A stretch of 40,071 nt of DNA, from positions 1 to 40,071 of IMG/VR virus record IMGVR_UViG_3300049919_000183, one strand, 5' to 3'. Under the pieces are notes generated by a model. It did not search any database. It saw nothing but the letters and a program-made list of their open reading frames with translations, and was not told the DNA's origin. The translations under genes were made by a program, and so were the position numbers. Each line of letters begins with the position of its first letter. The stretch's first letter is position 1. The DNA comes from a virus. Below are positions 32,257-38,715 of this stretch, in pieces.

Positions 32257-32619
32257 AAGTTCTCCAAGTATGACCTCAACTATTCAAGGTTCAGATAGAA
32301 ATTAAAGTACCATTGTTTCTAAGTTAAGATCAACAATAAAACTAAGGATAAGGTATATACTATCAAAAATAAACTATATTATATTATAATAACAATGGGT
32401 TATAAAATAGAGAAATATTCAACAGGGTTCGATATTAACTTGGAAACACCAGTACTTGAATTTCTATACGAAACGCTGGCACATTATCTACTTACTTAAG
32501 ATACTATTATAACTCGAAAACACTTAAATAACTTAAATAATAGTTTTGATACTGTTGACAGATTAAAACACACATCATATCTTATGTTCATTGAATCAGC
32601 CAAAACATGGGGGGGGATA
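32257..32619. other. Intergenic region between divergent blocks
   Basis: This 363-base stretch is very AT-rich, with overlapping TATATTATATTATAAT sequence near 32376-32390. It carries the plus-strand promoter at 32555-32583. A short frame at 32395-32499 (34 codons, starting MGYKIEKYS) lies immediately after a TATAAT (32385-32390) and lacks a ribosome-binding site, so it is not called. Minus-strand promoter sequence for 31687-32256 is probably in the AT-rich part but no clear -35 is seen. Confidence 0.7.
32555..32583 (+). promoter_or_regulatory. Rightward promoter of the microgene block
   Basis: CTGTTGACAG (32552-32561) contains TTGACA at 32555-32560, followed after 17 bases by TATCTT (32578-32583), four of six matches. 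Transcription would begin near 32590 and read the string of small genes from 32620. Confidence 0.6.
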
Positions 32620-32856
32620 ATGACTCAATATATTTCATCAATAATTCACAGGTATGGCGATATGCCTAATACACAAGGTGATGCAGTAATATTAAGAGAT
32701 ATTTTGAATCGTCAGGGTACTATTTTTTTAACTGATGTAATTGCCGATCATATTGGACTGATGGCGATTAAGAATAATTTAGGCATTGATGAATCTAAAT
32801 ATTTGCTAGATAAAATTGTAGGGGATTTAAAAGGGGCGACATATGAGCGAATTTAG
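32620..32856 (+). CDS. Unknown small protein, first of the microgene block, 78 aa
   Basis: No family is recognised. It is a helical protein (LRDILNRQGTIFLTDVIADH, then a LLDKIVGDLKG helix). I take the ATG at 32620, because the promoter would start transcription near 32590 and a further in-frame ATG at 32584 lies upstream of it. The ribosome-binding site is a run of eight G (32609-32616), four bases before the ATG. It overlaps the next gene by 14 bases. Confidence 0.6.
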   Translation: MTQYISSIIHRYGDMPNTQGDAVILRDILNRQGTIFLTDVIADHIGLMAIKNNLGIDESKYLLDKIVGDLKGATYERI

Positions 32857-33040
32857 TTACGAGTTATATATTAACGACACCGATCAATTAACCTGTCAGG
32901 CTCTTTATTTTGACTGTGAATATCAGGCTCGTGATATTGCTGATAAATTGAGATTTTTCTTAGATAGTAAATATCATATTTCATTAGATAGAATTGAACA
33001 TAGTGGAGATTGTAGAATACATAAAGAATGGGAGTTTTAA
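32843..33040 (+). CDS. Unknown acidic small protein, 65 aa
   Basis: No family is recognised. The protein is acidic, with an N-terminal strand (FSYELYINDTDQL), a helix with aromatic residues (ARDIADKLRFFLDS) and two Cys near residues 18 and 25. A GGGGCG precedes the ATG within the upstream gene. It resembles in size and charge the many small inhibitors made early by phages, but nothing identifies a target. Confidence 0.55.
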   Translation: MSEFSYELYINDTDQLTCQALYFDCEYQARDIADKLRFFLDSKYHISLDRIEHSGDCRIHKEWEF

Positions 33041-33041
33041 A

Positions 33042-33092
33042 ATGAAGTTAAATGAATTTATCAATAATGAGGGTGATGGTGATGAAAATTAG
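33042..33092 (+). CDS. Possible 16-aa leader peptide
   Basis: A frame MKLNEFINNEGDGDEN has a good GGAG seven bases upstream of its ATG. It contains the ribosome-binding site of the next gene and stops ten bases into it. It could be a leader that controls the next start, or an evolutionary remnant; real translation is unproven. Confidence 0.35.
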   Translation: MKLNEFINNEGDGDEN

Positions 33093-33234
33093 ATATAAAA
33101 CATGGTACTGGGGAAAGTTTATTTTATCAGGTCAAACTTTAGATAATACTAGATTTACAATTAATAGTGAAGGCTTTGAAGAGTATATCGAGGAACTTCA
33201 TGGTTGGCATAATTCAGAGGAATATAAAAAATGA
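33082..33234 (+). CDS. Unknown small protein, 50 aa
   Basis: No family is recognised. It is aromatic-rich at its start (KIRYKTWYWGKFILSG), then acidic (EGFEEYIEELHGW). I take the ATG at 33082, six bases after GAGGGTG; ATG at 33076 and a more distal 33052 are alternatives. Its end overlaps the next gene as ATGA. Confidence 0.5.
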   Translation: MKIRYKTWYWGKFILSGQTLDNTRFTINSEGFEEYIEELHGWHNSEEYKK

Positions 33235-33503
33235 AAATAAAAATACTAGGCGATAAGAAAAAAATGTCTAAGGAACTAAAAGTGACAGCGTTATTAAAGG
33301 CTGAGGCAATTAAACAGCACTTTAAGGTTAGTGATGAGGAGATTCGCCTCGACCTGTCGGATTATCACGATGAGTTTGAACTATGTCTCGCTACGGGCGT
33401 GTGGATTCCTATTGAGGTCATTCATCTATCAGAACTTAACGACATTGATACATTGGTAGACTATTCATCTATGGGTGATCGGTATCTGTGGAGGTGGCTA
33501 TGA
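33231..33503 (+). CDS. Unknown small protein, 90 aa
   Basis: No family is recognised. The basic N-terminus (KIKILGDKKKMSKELK) is followed by a helix and an acidic region (DLSDYHDEFE), then a Trp-rich end (YLWRWL). The ATG overlaps the previous TGA as ATGA. An internal ATG at 33264 (MSKELKV) is an alternative. The end overlaps the next gene as ATGA. Confidence 0.55.
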   Translation: MKIKILGDKKKMSKELKVTALLKAEAIKQHFKVSDEEIRLDLSDYHDEFELCLATGVWIPIEVIHLSELNDIDTLVDYSSMGDRYLWRWL

Positions 33504-33673
33504 GTAAAAAATATATCAGCTTTACAGCTTTAATAAATGATGAACCTGTACGCTTAACGGCTACCATTGGAGATTTTGAAATTATTTCAAATGACAATAG
33601 CAAGAGCTATGATGTGGAACGATATGCAGATCAATTAGAGGGTATAGAATTTCAAGAGGTATATGATGAATAA
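33500..33673 (+). CDS. Unknown small beta-type protein, 57 aa
   Basis: No family is recognised. Alternating residues suggest a small beta protein (KKYISFTALINDEPVRLTAT), with an acidic C-terminus. I take the ATG at 33500, which overlaps the upstream stop as ATGA and has GGAGGTGG just before it; a GTG at 33488 is less likely. Confidence 0.55.
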   Translation: MSKKYISFTALINDEPVRLTATIGDFEIISNDNSKSYDVERYADQLEGIEFQEVYDE

Positions 33674-33878
33674 AACAGAATTTATCTTATCAGTCCTATT
33701 GCCTGAATATGAAAAGGCTATAGTAATCCCATTCAGCAGTAGGCATGATGCCCTAGTAGCATGGTCACAAATGAAAGCTGTAATGACTAAGGCAGTTGGT
33801 GAACTTCACACGGAAGAGTACAAGATAGATGGGATTATTAACATCATGACCCATAAAAGTAAGGAGACATTAAAATGA
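33666..33878 (+). CDS. Unknown small protein, 70 aa
   Basis: No family is recognised. It has a hydrophobic strand (FILSVLLPEYEKAIVIPF) and a following helix with Trp and Met (ALVAWSQMKAVMTKAV), a plan often seen in small alpha/beta phage proteins. Of two adjacent ATGs (33663, 33666), the second is six bases after GAGG and is chosen. It overlaps the previous gene and ends as ATGA with the next. Confidence 0.55.
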   Translation: MNKTEFILSVLLPEYEKAIVIPFSSRHDALVAWSQMKAVMTKAVGELHTEEYKIDGIINIMTHKSKETLK

Positions 33879-34054
33879 AGAAGTTGTTCGATATATCGTG
33901 GCTATTATCAGCGGTAATTTTGTCGCTACTTATATCTTTTGTGGCAGGTACTAGTTGGAAGAGTAAAAAGCTATGTCACGCGCGAGGGTCTAGTTATCAA
34001 TATAGCTATGACCTAGACTTATGTGTGAAAGTGGGGGGCATCAATGTTAAGTAG
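33875..34054 (+). CDS. Single-TM Cys-pair protein, 59 aa
   Basis: This short gene reads MKKLFDISWLLSAVILSLLI with SFVAGTSW following, a clear membrane span with Lys at its cytoplasmic start, then an exported tail with LCHARGSS and YQYSYDLDLCVKV, that is one Cys pair 16 residues apart. The ATG overlaps the previous TGA as ATGA. It has the same plan (hydrophobic leader, Tyr-rich loop, Cys pair) as the proteins at 4290, 5722, 19694 and 34336. Function unknown. Confidence 0.65.
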   Translation: MKKLFDISWLLSAVILSLLISFVAGTSWKSKKLCHARGSSYQYSYDLDLCVKVGGINVK

Positions 34055-34241
34055 TTATAAGAATCTTTACAGCTATTATGTCAGCCATACACGCGCGCGA
34101 GGCTATGAAACTGTCTTGAAGTACAACCGTCACGACTGTCAGTATAGTGTGACTTACTTTAAAGATTTTGTATGTATGAGAGAATTTAATACTAACGATT
34201 GTTACCTGGCTAAGCAGGTTTTTAGGGAGTGGATATGTTAG
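34044..34241 (+). CDS. Unknown Tyr/Cys-rich small protein, 65 aa
   Basis: No family is recognised. It is rich in Tyr (about a sixth of the first 45 residues) and has four Cys (DCQYS, FVCM, DCYL and a C-terminal Cys), possibly a small zinc or disulfide-bearing protein. No signal peptide is present. GGGGGG stands about six bases before the ATG, which overlaps the preceding gene by 11 bases. Confidence 0.55.
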   Translation: MLSSYKNLYSYYVSHTRARGYETVLKYNRHDCQYSVTYFKDFVCMREFNTNDCYLAKQVFREWIC

Positions 34242-34327
34242 ATCTTCTTATCAGCATTGCCATTATCATTACTTTATTTTGGCTGTTGCCATTCTGGATT
34301 GTGTTCTTTATACTTATTTTATTTTAG
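34235..34327 (+). CDS. Hydrophobic micro-peptide, 30 aa
   Basis: The gene encodes MLDLLISIAIIITLFWLLPF followed by WIVFFILILF, almost entirely hydrophobic. GGAGTGG just before the ATG and the overlap with the previous stop support translation, and its own stop sits in the ribosome-binding site of the next gene. It would insert fully in the inner membrane; phage peptides of this type act as toxins, holin modulators or partners of membrane proteins. The lipoprotein gene follows eight bases on. Confidence 0.6.
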   Translation: MLDLLISIAIIITLFWLLPFWIVFFILILF

Positions 34328-34335
34328 GAGAATCT

Positions 34336-34548
34336 ATGCGTTATTTGTTATTGTCTATATTGCTTGTCAGTTGTGCCCATAAGCCGTCTTATACGCGCTC
34401 GGAGTATTACAGGCGTGACATTACTACCCTTGGTGTTAAATGTCCTAATAACTACTATTACAGCGTCTCAGGCATGTGCATCCCGATGGGCTACCAGTAC
34501 AGTGGTGTTGTTGAGATGGGTGAGACTGATGTTAAGGTGAGACGATGA
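34336..34548 (+). CDS. Lipoprotein with Cys pair, 70 aa
   Basis: The signal is MRYLLLSILLVSC with lipobox LVSC, so it should be lipidated at Cys13 and face the periplasm. The mature part, starting AHKPSYTRSEYYRR, holds one Cys pair (CPNNYYYSVSGMC) and a basic, Val-rich end. AGGAG stands five bases before the ATG at 34336; an upstream in-frame start at 34279 has no such support and would break the signal. It overlaps the next gene as ATGA. A superinfection-exclusion lipoprotein is a reasonable guess. Confidence 0.7.
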   Translation: MRYLLLSILLVSCAHKPSYTRSEYYRRDITTLGVKCPNNYYYSVSGMCIPMGYQYSGVVEMGETDVKVRR

Positions 34549-34805
34549 AAACTAGAGACTTTTATATCAGTGATGACGACTTTAATCAATTATGCGATAG
34601 TAGCAAGTATCCTACATTACACTTATGGGACGGTGAGCGCGATGGAAGGTATCCCAATAAGATTGTTATTAGTGATGATAGTAACAAAGTAAAGGCACTG
34701 AATAAGCTAATCTTTATCATGGGATATTTAGGGGTAAATATTGTAAGTGAGCTTGAGTATGAATTTAATGTGGTTAGAGAATATATAGAGGGCGAGGGTA
34801 TATGA
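34545..34805 (+). CDS. Unknown acidic small protein, 86 aa
   Basis: No family is recognised. It is acidic overall (ISDDDFNQLCDSS near the start, ending EYIEGEGI) with a hydrophobic middle helix (ALNKLIFIMGYLGVNIV). ATGA overlaps couple it to both neighbours. Confidence 0.55.
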   Translation: MKTRDFYISDDDFNQLCDSSKYPTLHLWDGERDGRYPNKIVISDDSNKVKALNKLIFIMGYLGVNIVSELEYEFNVVREYIEGEGI

Positions 34806-34846
34806 GAAAGGAATATACAGAAGAAGAAAAAGCAAAAATGGTCTAG
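34802..34846 (+). CDS. Micro-ORF ending in a hexanucleotide repeat, 14 aa
   Basis: Starting at the ATGA overlap, this frame reads MRKEYTEEEKAKMV then TAG inside the repeat. It looks like the start of a gene whose frame was broken, or a coupling peptide for the next gene. One base back, the repeat is open in the frame giving Gly-Leu units, ending KQLNEASNEEK before a TGA near 34902. Confidence 0.4.
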   Translation: MRKEYTEEEKAKMV

Positions 34847-34863
34847 GTCTAGGTCTAGGTCTG
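34840..34863 (+). repeat. Hexanucleotide tandem repeat (GGTCTA) about 4 copies
   Basis: Three exact units of GGTCTA and a fourth unit GGTCTG are followed by GGTAAG. In one frame the repeat codes for alternating Gly and Leu; in the frame of the upstream micro-ORF it gives an immediate stop. Runs of A stand just upstream. It is the only short tandem repeat of this type noticed in the window. Confidence 0.9.
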
Positions 34864-34888
34864 GGTAAGCAACTGAACGAGGCAAGCA

Positions 34889-35137
34889 ATGAAGAAAAGT
34901 GATCTTGTAAAAGAACTAAGACAACAGATAGCAGAAGATGGCGATATGTATCTACTTCGCTATGAAGTGACAGATGAGTTTAGCACAGATGCCAGATACA
35001 TGCTTAGCCCACATAGAAGAAATAAAAATGGCGAAAGATGTAAAATGAACTGGAAAGAGTTCAGATTCTTTTTAGATACTCTTAATGAGTTTGAATATTT
35101 ATTTATTGGCGGGAAACTGAACGAGGGGGAGAGATGA
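34889..35137 (+). CDS. Unknown basic small protein, 82 aa
   Basis: No family is recognised. Helical start (KKSDLVKELRQQIAEDGD), then strand-like sequence with Arg and aromatic residues (HRRNKNGERCKMNWKEFRFF). GAGG stands seven bases before the ATG. Its end overlaps the next start as ATGA. Confidence 0.55.
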   Translation: MKKSDLVKELRQQIAEDGDMYLLRYEVTDEFSTDARYMLSPHRRNKNGERCKMNWKEFRFFLDTLNEFEYLFIGGKLNEGER

Positions 35138-35298
35138 GAGTTATAAATATAAAATTAGATACAGGTAAAACTATAATGGATGCGAAAAGCAACAAGGGCA
35201 GTGAGGGGTGTTTGCTGAATGCAATGCCAATTATATTACTCAAGTCACTTGTAGAGCATATTCAGAAAATTATCGAGTTTAAAGAGAGTGCTAAATGA
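35134..35298 (+). CDS. Unknown small protein, 54 aa
   Basis: No family is recognised. Two strands at the start (MRVINIKLDTGKTI), a Gly/Ser linker and a C-terminal helix (IILLKSLVEHIQKIIEFK). ATGA overlaps couple it to both neighbours, and a purine-rich GAGGGGGAGAG lies just before the ATG. Confidence 0.55.
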   Translation: MRVINIKLDTGKTIMDAKSNKGSEGCLLNAMPIILLKSLVEHIQKIIEFKESAK

Positions 35299-35480
35299 AA
35301 ACAAAGACAGAGTTAACAGAAAAAGTCTGGACGTATTTCAACAGCGACCTATTCCTAGTCGTCACAACTGGCGACCTAATAGATGTCTATGCGAATGATT
35401 ATCTTGTCAGTGTACTTGAGAGTGGCGAACTTGAATTAAAGGATGTTTTATTTGTGTCGGAATGCTTGGGGGATTTGTGA
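35295..35480 (+). CDS. Unknown small protein, 61 aa, shares start sequence with the next gene
   Basis: No family is recognised. The start MKTKTELTEKVW resembles the next gene's MKTELTDEQK; 17 bases are identical (35304-35320 and 35480-35496). The rest is acidic and hydrophobic by turns (LFLVVTTGDLIDVYANDYL). The ATG overlaps the previous stop as ATGA. Confidence 0.55.
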   Translation: MKTKTELTEKVWTYFNSDLFLVVTTGDLIDVYANDYLVSVLESGELELKDVLFVSECLGDL

Positions 35481-35671
35481 AGACAGAGTTAACAGATGAG
35501 CAGAAGGATGTTCTGTGTCACATATGGCTATCAGTTCCACCTGAAGATACTAGGTGGCTAATGTTTTACGGTGAAAGTGAATCTAATAATACGCTTGTTC
35601 CAGTTAACCAAGATACTCTGCCAGTGATTAGGGCCTACTTAGATTTAATAGAGGAGAAGTGCAATGGTTAA
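35477..35671 (+). CDS. Unknown small protein, 64 aa
   Basis: No family is recognised. I take GTG at 35477, overlapping the previous TGA as GTGA with GGGGGA upstream; ATG at 35462 is also possible. It has an aromatic middle (TRWLMFYGESES) and a C-terminal helix (IRAYLDLIEEKC). It overlaps the coiled-coil gene by eight bases. Confidence 0.55.
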   Translation: MKTELTDEQKDVLCHIWLSVPPEDTRWLMFYGESESNNTLVPVNQDTLPVIRAYLDLIEEKCNG

Positions 35672-36086
35672 CGATGAATTAATGAAAATGTGGCGCGAGG
35701 AATTTGTAAAATATCTACATGATAACACCTTCATACCAAACAATAAACATGATGATCCTGCCTTTATAGATTTTCATTATCGCAGGGAGTGGTTGGTCTA
35801 TCTAACAGCCCGTGAAAACGCTCAAGTTGAAATAGAATCACTTAAAAAAGAACTACACCAACAGCGATTCAATAATAAGCACAACCTGAGCATAGATCAG
35901 AAGGTTAGTGATGAAATTGAATCACTTAAAGAAAGAATCGCGCACCTTGAGTTTGAAATCGTCAAGCGAGATAGGTTGCTTGAGAGGGCGAAACATATGG
36001 TTGATTTCTATCAAGACGTAACCATGAGTGTAAGCAAATGGGATGAATGCGAACAGTGGCTGAAGGAATACGGAGAATTAAAATGA
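35664..36086 (+). CDS. Coiled-coil protein of the microgene block, 140 aa
   Basis: No family is recognised. Residues about 51-115 form a charged coiled coil (IESLKKELHQQRF, then EIESLKERIAHLEFEIVKRD), flanked by aromatic segments. Such proteins often serve as dimeric scaffolds or inhibitors. GGAG stands seven bases before the ATG, and the end overlaps the next gene as ATGA. Confidence 0.6.
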   Translation: MVNDELMKMWREEFVKYLHDNTFIPNNKHDDPAFIDFHYRREWLVYLTARENAQVEIESLKKELHQQRFNNKHNLSIDQKVSDEIESLKERIAHLEFEIVKRDRLLERAKHMVDFYQDVTMSVSKWDECEQWLKEYGELK

Positions 36087-36232
36087 ATAAATGGGTCAAT
36101 GCACCACTGCAACCAAAGAGATCAAAGATAATGAGAATGGCGAGCAATTGGGCTTTTTGGATGATGGTAACACCAGGAATCATAACGCTAAAATCATTGG
36201 GCGAGAGTATTATTTTGATAATGAGAAAGTAG
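36083..36232 (+). CDS. Small membrane-type protein, 49 aa
   Basis: Basic start (MNKWVNAPLQPKRSK), then a hydrophobic stretch with Trp and Met (WAFWMMVTPGIITL) and a second short one (SIILIM), ending Arg-Lys. One membrane span is likely. I take the ATG at 36083 with the ATGA overlap. It is the last gene before the promoter of the primase-helicase. Confidence 0.5.
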   Translation: MNKWVNAPLQPKRSKIMRMASNWAFWMMVTPGIITLKSLGESIILIMRK

Positions 36233-36236
36233 TTAG

Positions 36237-36265
36237 TTGACATTGTCTAAAGCTAAGCAAACAAT
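36237..36265 (+). promoter_or_regulatory. Candidate promoter of the primase gene with GTTGACA
   Basis: GTTGACA (36236-36242) overlaps the end of the small membrane gene by no more than a few bases. After 17 bases AACAAT (36260-36265) matches the -10 at four positions. The weaker -10 suggests low or regulated use. Confidence 0.45.
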
Positions 36266-36289
36266 TATAGCTCTACATTAATAAAAAGG

Positions 36290-38620
36290 GTGCAAACTTT
36301 GTTACAAGAAATAATTTCCAAGTATCAGGATAGATACGCAGTCATACCTGTCAATAGAAAGATTCCTATTATTGCAGACTGGAATAGCAAGACAGTAGAA
36401 GAGTTGTCAGAGCTAGATATTCCTTCTCATGCTACAGGCTTTGGTATCCTTATCGGTCAAAAGTACAATAGAAGACTTGCCTGTATAGATGTCGATAGCA
36501 ATGATCCGGAAATATGCGAGAGACTTATAGCGCACTTCCCACTGGCAGTTAGATGCTACGGTGCCAAGGGGTTTAAGGCTTACTTTCTGACTGATGGTGA
36601 GCAATCCAAGTCAATGTACAAATATTCCTGTCCTGGCGGTGGCTTCGTAGAGATCTTCTATGAGAACAAGCAGACAGTAATTCCTCCATCACTACACTCA
36701 GATGATCTTTACTATACTTGGGATGACGATGCCGCGACATTGTTAACAGTCGATTACGATGATCTCCCAGTAATACCATTTGCACAAATTGAAACTATCC
36801 CGATGCTAATTAACTCTCCGACTGTGGGATTTGCAAATAAGAACCTCCCTTCACAGCTTCAATACAGCACAGATGATATAGCCGATGGACGTTACGCTGT
36901 TATGATAGCTCAGCTAGGGAGATTGTTTAAGAAGTATAATAATAGGCCAAAGTTCAGTCAGGTCTTATCAGAGATGCTGGAATTTGATGCTATCCACTGC
37001 CCAAGGAACTCATTCTTTCTTCATGAGTTTAATAAGAAAAGAGCTGAGATAAAAACTAATGACAGAGGTATAAATGCATCTGCATGGATAGCTTCAGTAG
37101 CTAGAACTTTCTTGCAGAACTCTGGTGCAACATTCGCTGAGGAATCAGAAACACTCTCAACAGAGTCAATATCGTTTAACCCACTAATGCCTTTAGAAAA
37201 AGAAGTTAAGGTCGATAAAGAAGAGTTTAATGTAAATTTAATTCCTAAGATATGGCGAAAGATGATAGTTGAGATGTCAGAGGCAACAGGTGTTAAACCA
37301 TACCCAATTTTCATGGCCTTTCTTGCTTCATTAGGTGCGTGTGCCCAAACAAAATACAAGATACAACCCAAGCCATTGGATGAGTTTCACCAGTACCCAA
37401 ACATGGCAATTTGTATGGTAGCCAACTCAGGAAGTAAAAAGTCTGACATAACTATGATGGCAAATAGACAATGCAGGGTACTCAATAAAGAAATTAAAAG
37501 ATCAAACCATAGATCACTGTTAGACGAGGAGCAAAGAATCCAGGCAAGAATAGAAGCTCTCTATAAGGAAGCTAAAAACCTAGCAGCCAAAGGAGAGATG
37601 GATCAATCTGAAGCTACACAAAAGGAAATCGCTGATCTACAAATTGAACTGGAAGGATTAAATCTCGTTCAAACAGAGTGGATGGTAGAGATGTCGTCTA
37701 TTCAAAAGATCACTCTAGATGCAAAGAATAATCAGAACAATGGGTTATACTTTGATCTAGATGAGTTTAAGCAGTTGGACGCATTAATAAGAAAAAAAGG
37801 AAATGAAGAAGCTAGAACCTTCTTTATGAAAGGTGTGGATGGAAACAAAGACTATAGTTATAGTACTCTTGCACGGGGAAAAGACTATATAGAACGTCAT
37901 ATTGTTTCCATTCTCACCTCTATTCAACCAGACGTATTGAGTTGTCATATTCAAGATATGCACAACCCAAGACTAAGAGAGAATGATGGATTCTATCAAA
38001 GATTCATTTACTGTGCCTTTGGCGAACCGTCTCACGAGAGAATTAAAGATGTAAACTACAATAGATATACTAAAGAGTATCAGATCTATAATGATGTATT
38101 TCATCATCAGTCAGGTGTTATCCACATTGGTATGGAAGCATCTCATACTTATGATGAAGTTAGGCATGATATTAGACGTAGAGCTATGCCATACTCTGGT
38201 ACTCCTATAGGATCTTCTTTGTTTAAACATGAAGGCTTGCTGTGCAGGTTTGCTTGTCTGTATCAGATACTTCTCAGTGAGGGGCAAAGACCTAGGGAGA
38301 TTGGCAGAGATGCTGTGGTAATGGCAGATGATCTATTAAAGTTCATAGCTCAAGATATGAAAGATATATTCCAGACTTCTCAAGATGCTCTTAATAGAGG
38401 TGAGATTGAAAGACTGGTTGAGCTGATGAAGACCCAGACTTTGAAGTCTGGTGAGACAATCGCCCAGTGGAATCAAAGCTGGAGACAACATGGAAGCAAA
38501 ACGTCTTCGTTAATGAAGATGGTAGATGACCTTGAGATGAGAGGTTATATTGCGAGTATTACTAATAGAAGCAACGGAAGGATATTGATAGTGAATCCTT
38601 TAATCTGGATTGATGGATGA
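36290..38620 (+). CDS. Prim-Pol / DUF3987 primase-helicase, 776 aa
   Basis: This is the main replication protein. The N-terminal 180 residues are a bifunctional primase-polymerase (AEP) domain: D67 and D69 in LACIDVDSND, RCYGAKGFKAYF at 88-99, and H136 in IPPSLH. The C-terminal part from about residue 310 is DUF3987-like: a degenerate Walker A ANSGSKKSD (378-386) and a Walker B-like GLYFDLDEF with D489 and D491, with a charged coil between (about 400-470). It would make primers and unwind or load at the origin. The start is GTG at 36290 or TTG at 36299; the second has AAGGGTG six bases upstream. Confidence 0.85.
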   Translation: MQTLLQEIISKYQDRYAVIPVNRKIPIIADWNSKTVEELSELDIPSHATGFGILIGQKYNRRLACIDVDSNDPEICERLIAHFPLAVRCYGAKGFKAYFLTDGEQSKSMYKYSCPGGGFVEIFYENKQTVIPPSLHSDDLYYTWDDDAATLLTVDYDDLPVIPFAQIETIPMLINSPTVGFANKNLPSQLQYSTDDIADGRYAVMIAQLGRLFKKYNNRPKFSQVLSEMLEFDAIHCPRNSFFLHEFNKKRAEIKTNDRGINASAWIASVARTFLQNSGATFAEESETLSTESISFNPLMPLEKEVKVDKEEFNVNLIPKIWRKMIVEMSEATGVKPYPIFMAFLASLGACAQTKYKIQPKPLDEFHQYPNMAICMVANSGSKKSDITMMANRQCRVLNKEIKRSNHRSLLDEEQRIQARIEALYKEAKNLAAKGEMDQSEATQKEIADLQIELEGLNLVQTEWMVEMSSIQKITLDAKNNQNNGLYFDLDEFKQLDALIRKKGNEEARTFFMKGVDGNKDYSYSTLARGKDYIERHIVSILTSIQPDVLSCHIQDMHNPRLRENDGFYQRFIYCAFGEPSHERIKDVNYNRYTKEYQIYNDVFHHQSGVIHIGMEASHTYDEVRHDIRRRAMPYSGTPIGSSLFKHEGLLCRFACLYQILLSEGQRPREIGRDAVVMADDLLKFIAQDMKDIFQTSQDALNRGEIERLVELMKTQTLKSGETIAQWNQSWRQHGSKTSSLMKMVDDLEMRGYIASITNRSNGRILIVNPLIWIDG

Positions 38621-38694
38621 AAGAGGCAAGACAAATACCAGAAATTAAAGATCACGATAGGTTTTATTCAAAAGTAGAAAAAACAAAAAGTTGA
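38617..38694 (+). CDS. Possible 25-aa peptide between primase and helicase
   Basis: A frame starting MKEARQIPEIKDHDR overlaps the primase stop as ATGA, as with true genes of this genome, and ends at TGA 38692. It is charged and has no motif. Its length makes it uncertain; it could serve only to carry ribosomes to the helicase start. Confidence 0.35.
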   Translation: MKEARQIPEIKDHDRFYSKVEKTKS

Positions 38695-38715
38695 ACGATA
38701 GAGCTAAGGTCAAAA

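Noticed and set aside
32395-32499. 34-codon frame starting MGYKIEKYS
   Set aside because: The ATG is five bases after a TATAAT and has no ribosome-binding site; composition is not distinctive.
34586-34885. Minus-strand open frame with Leu-Asp repeats
   Set aside because: It is antisense to coupled plus-strand genes and to the GGTCTA repeat, and has no ribosome-binding site.
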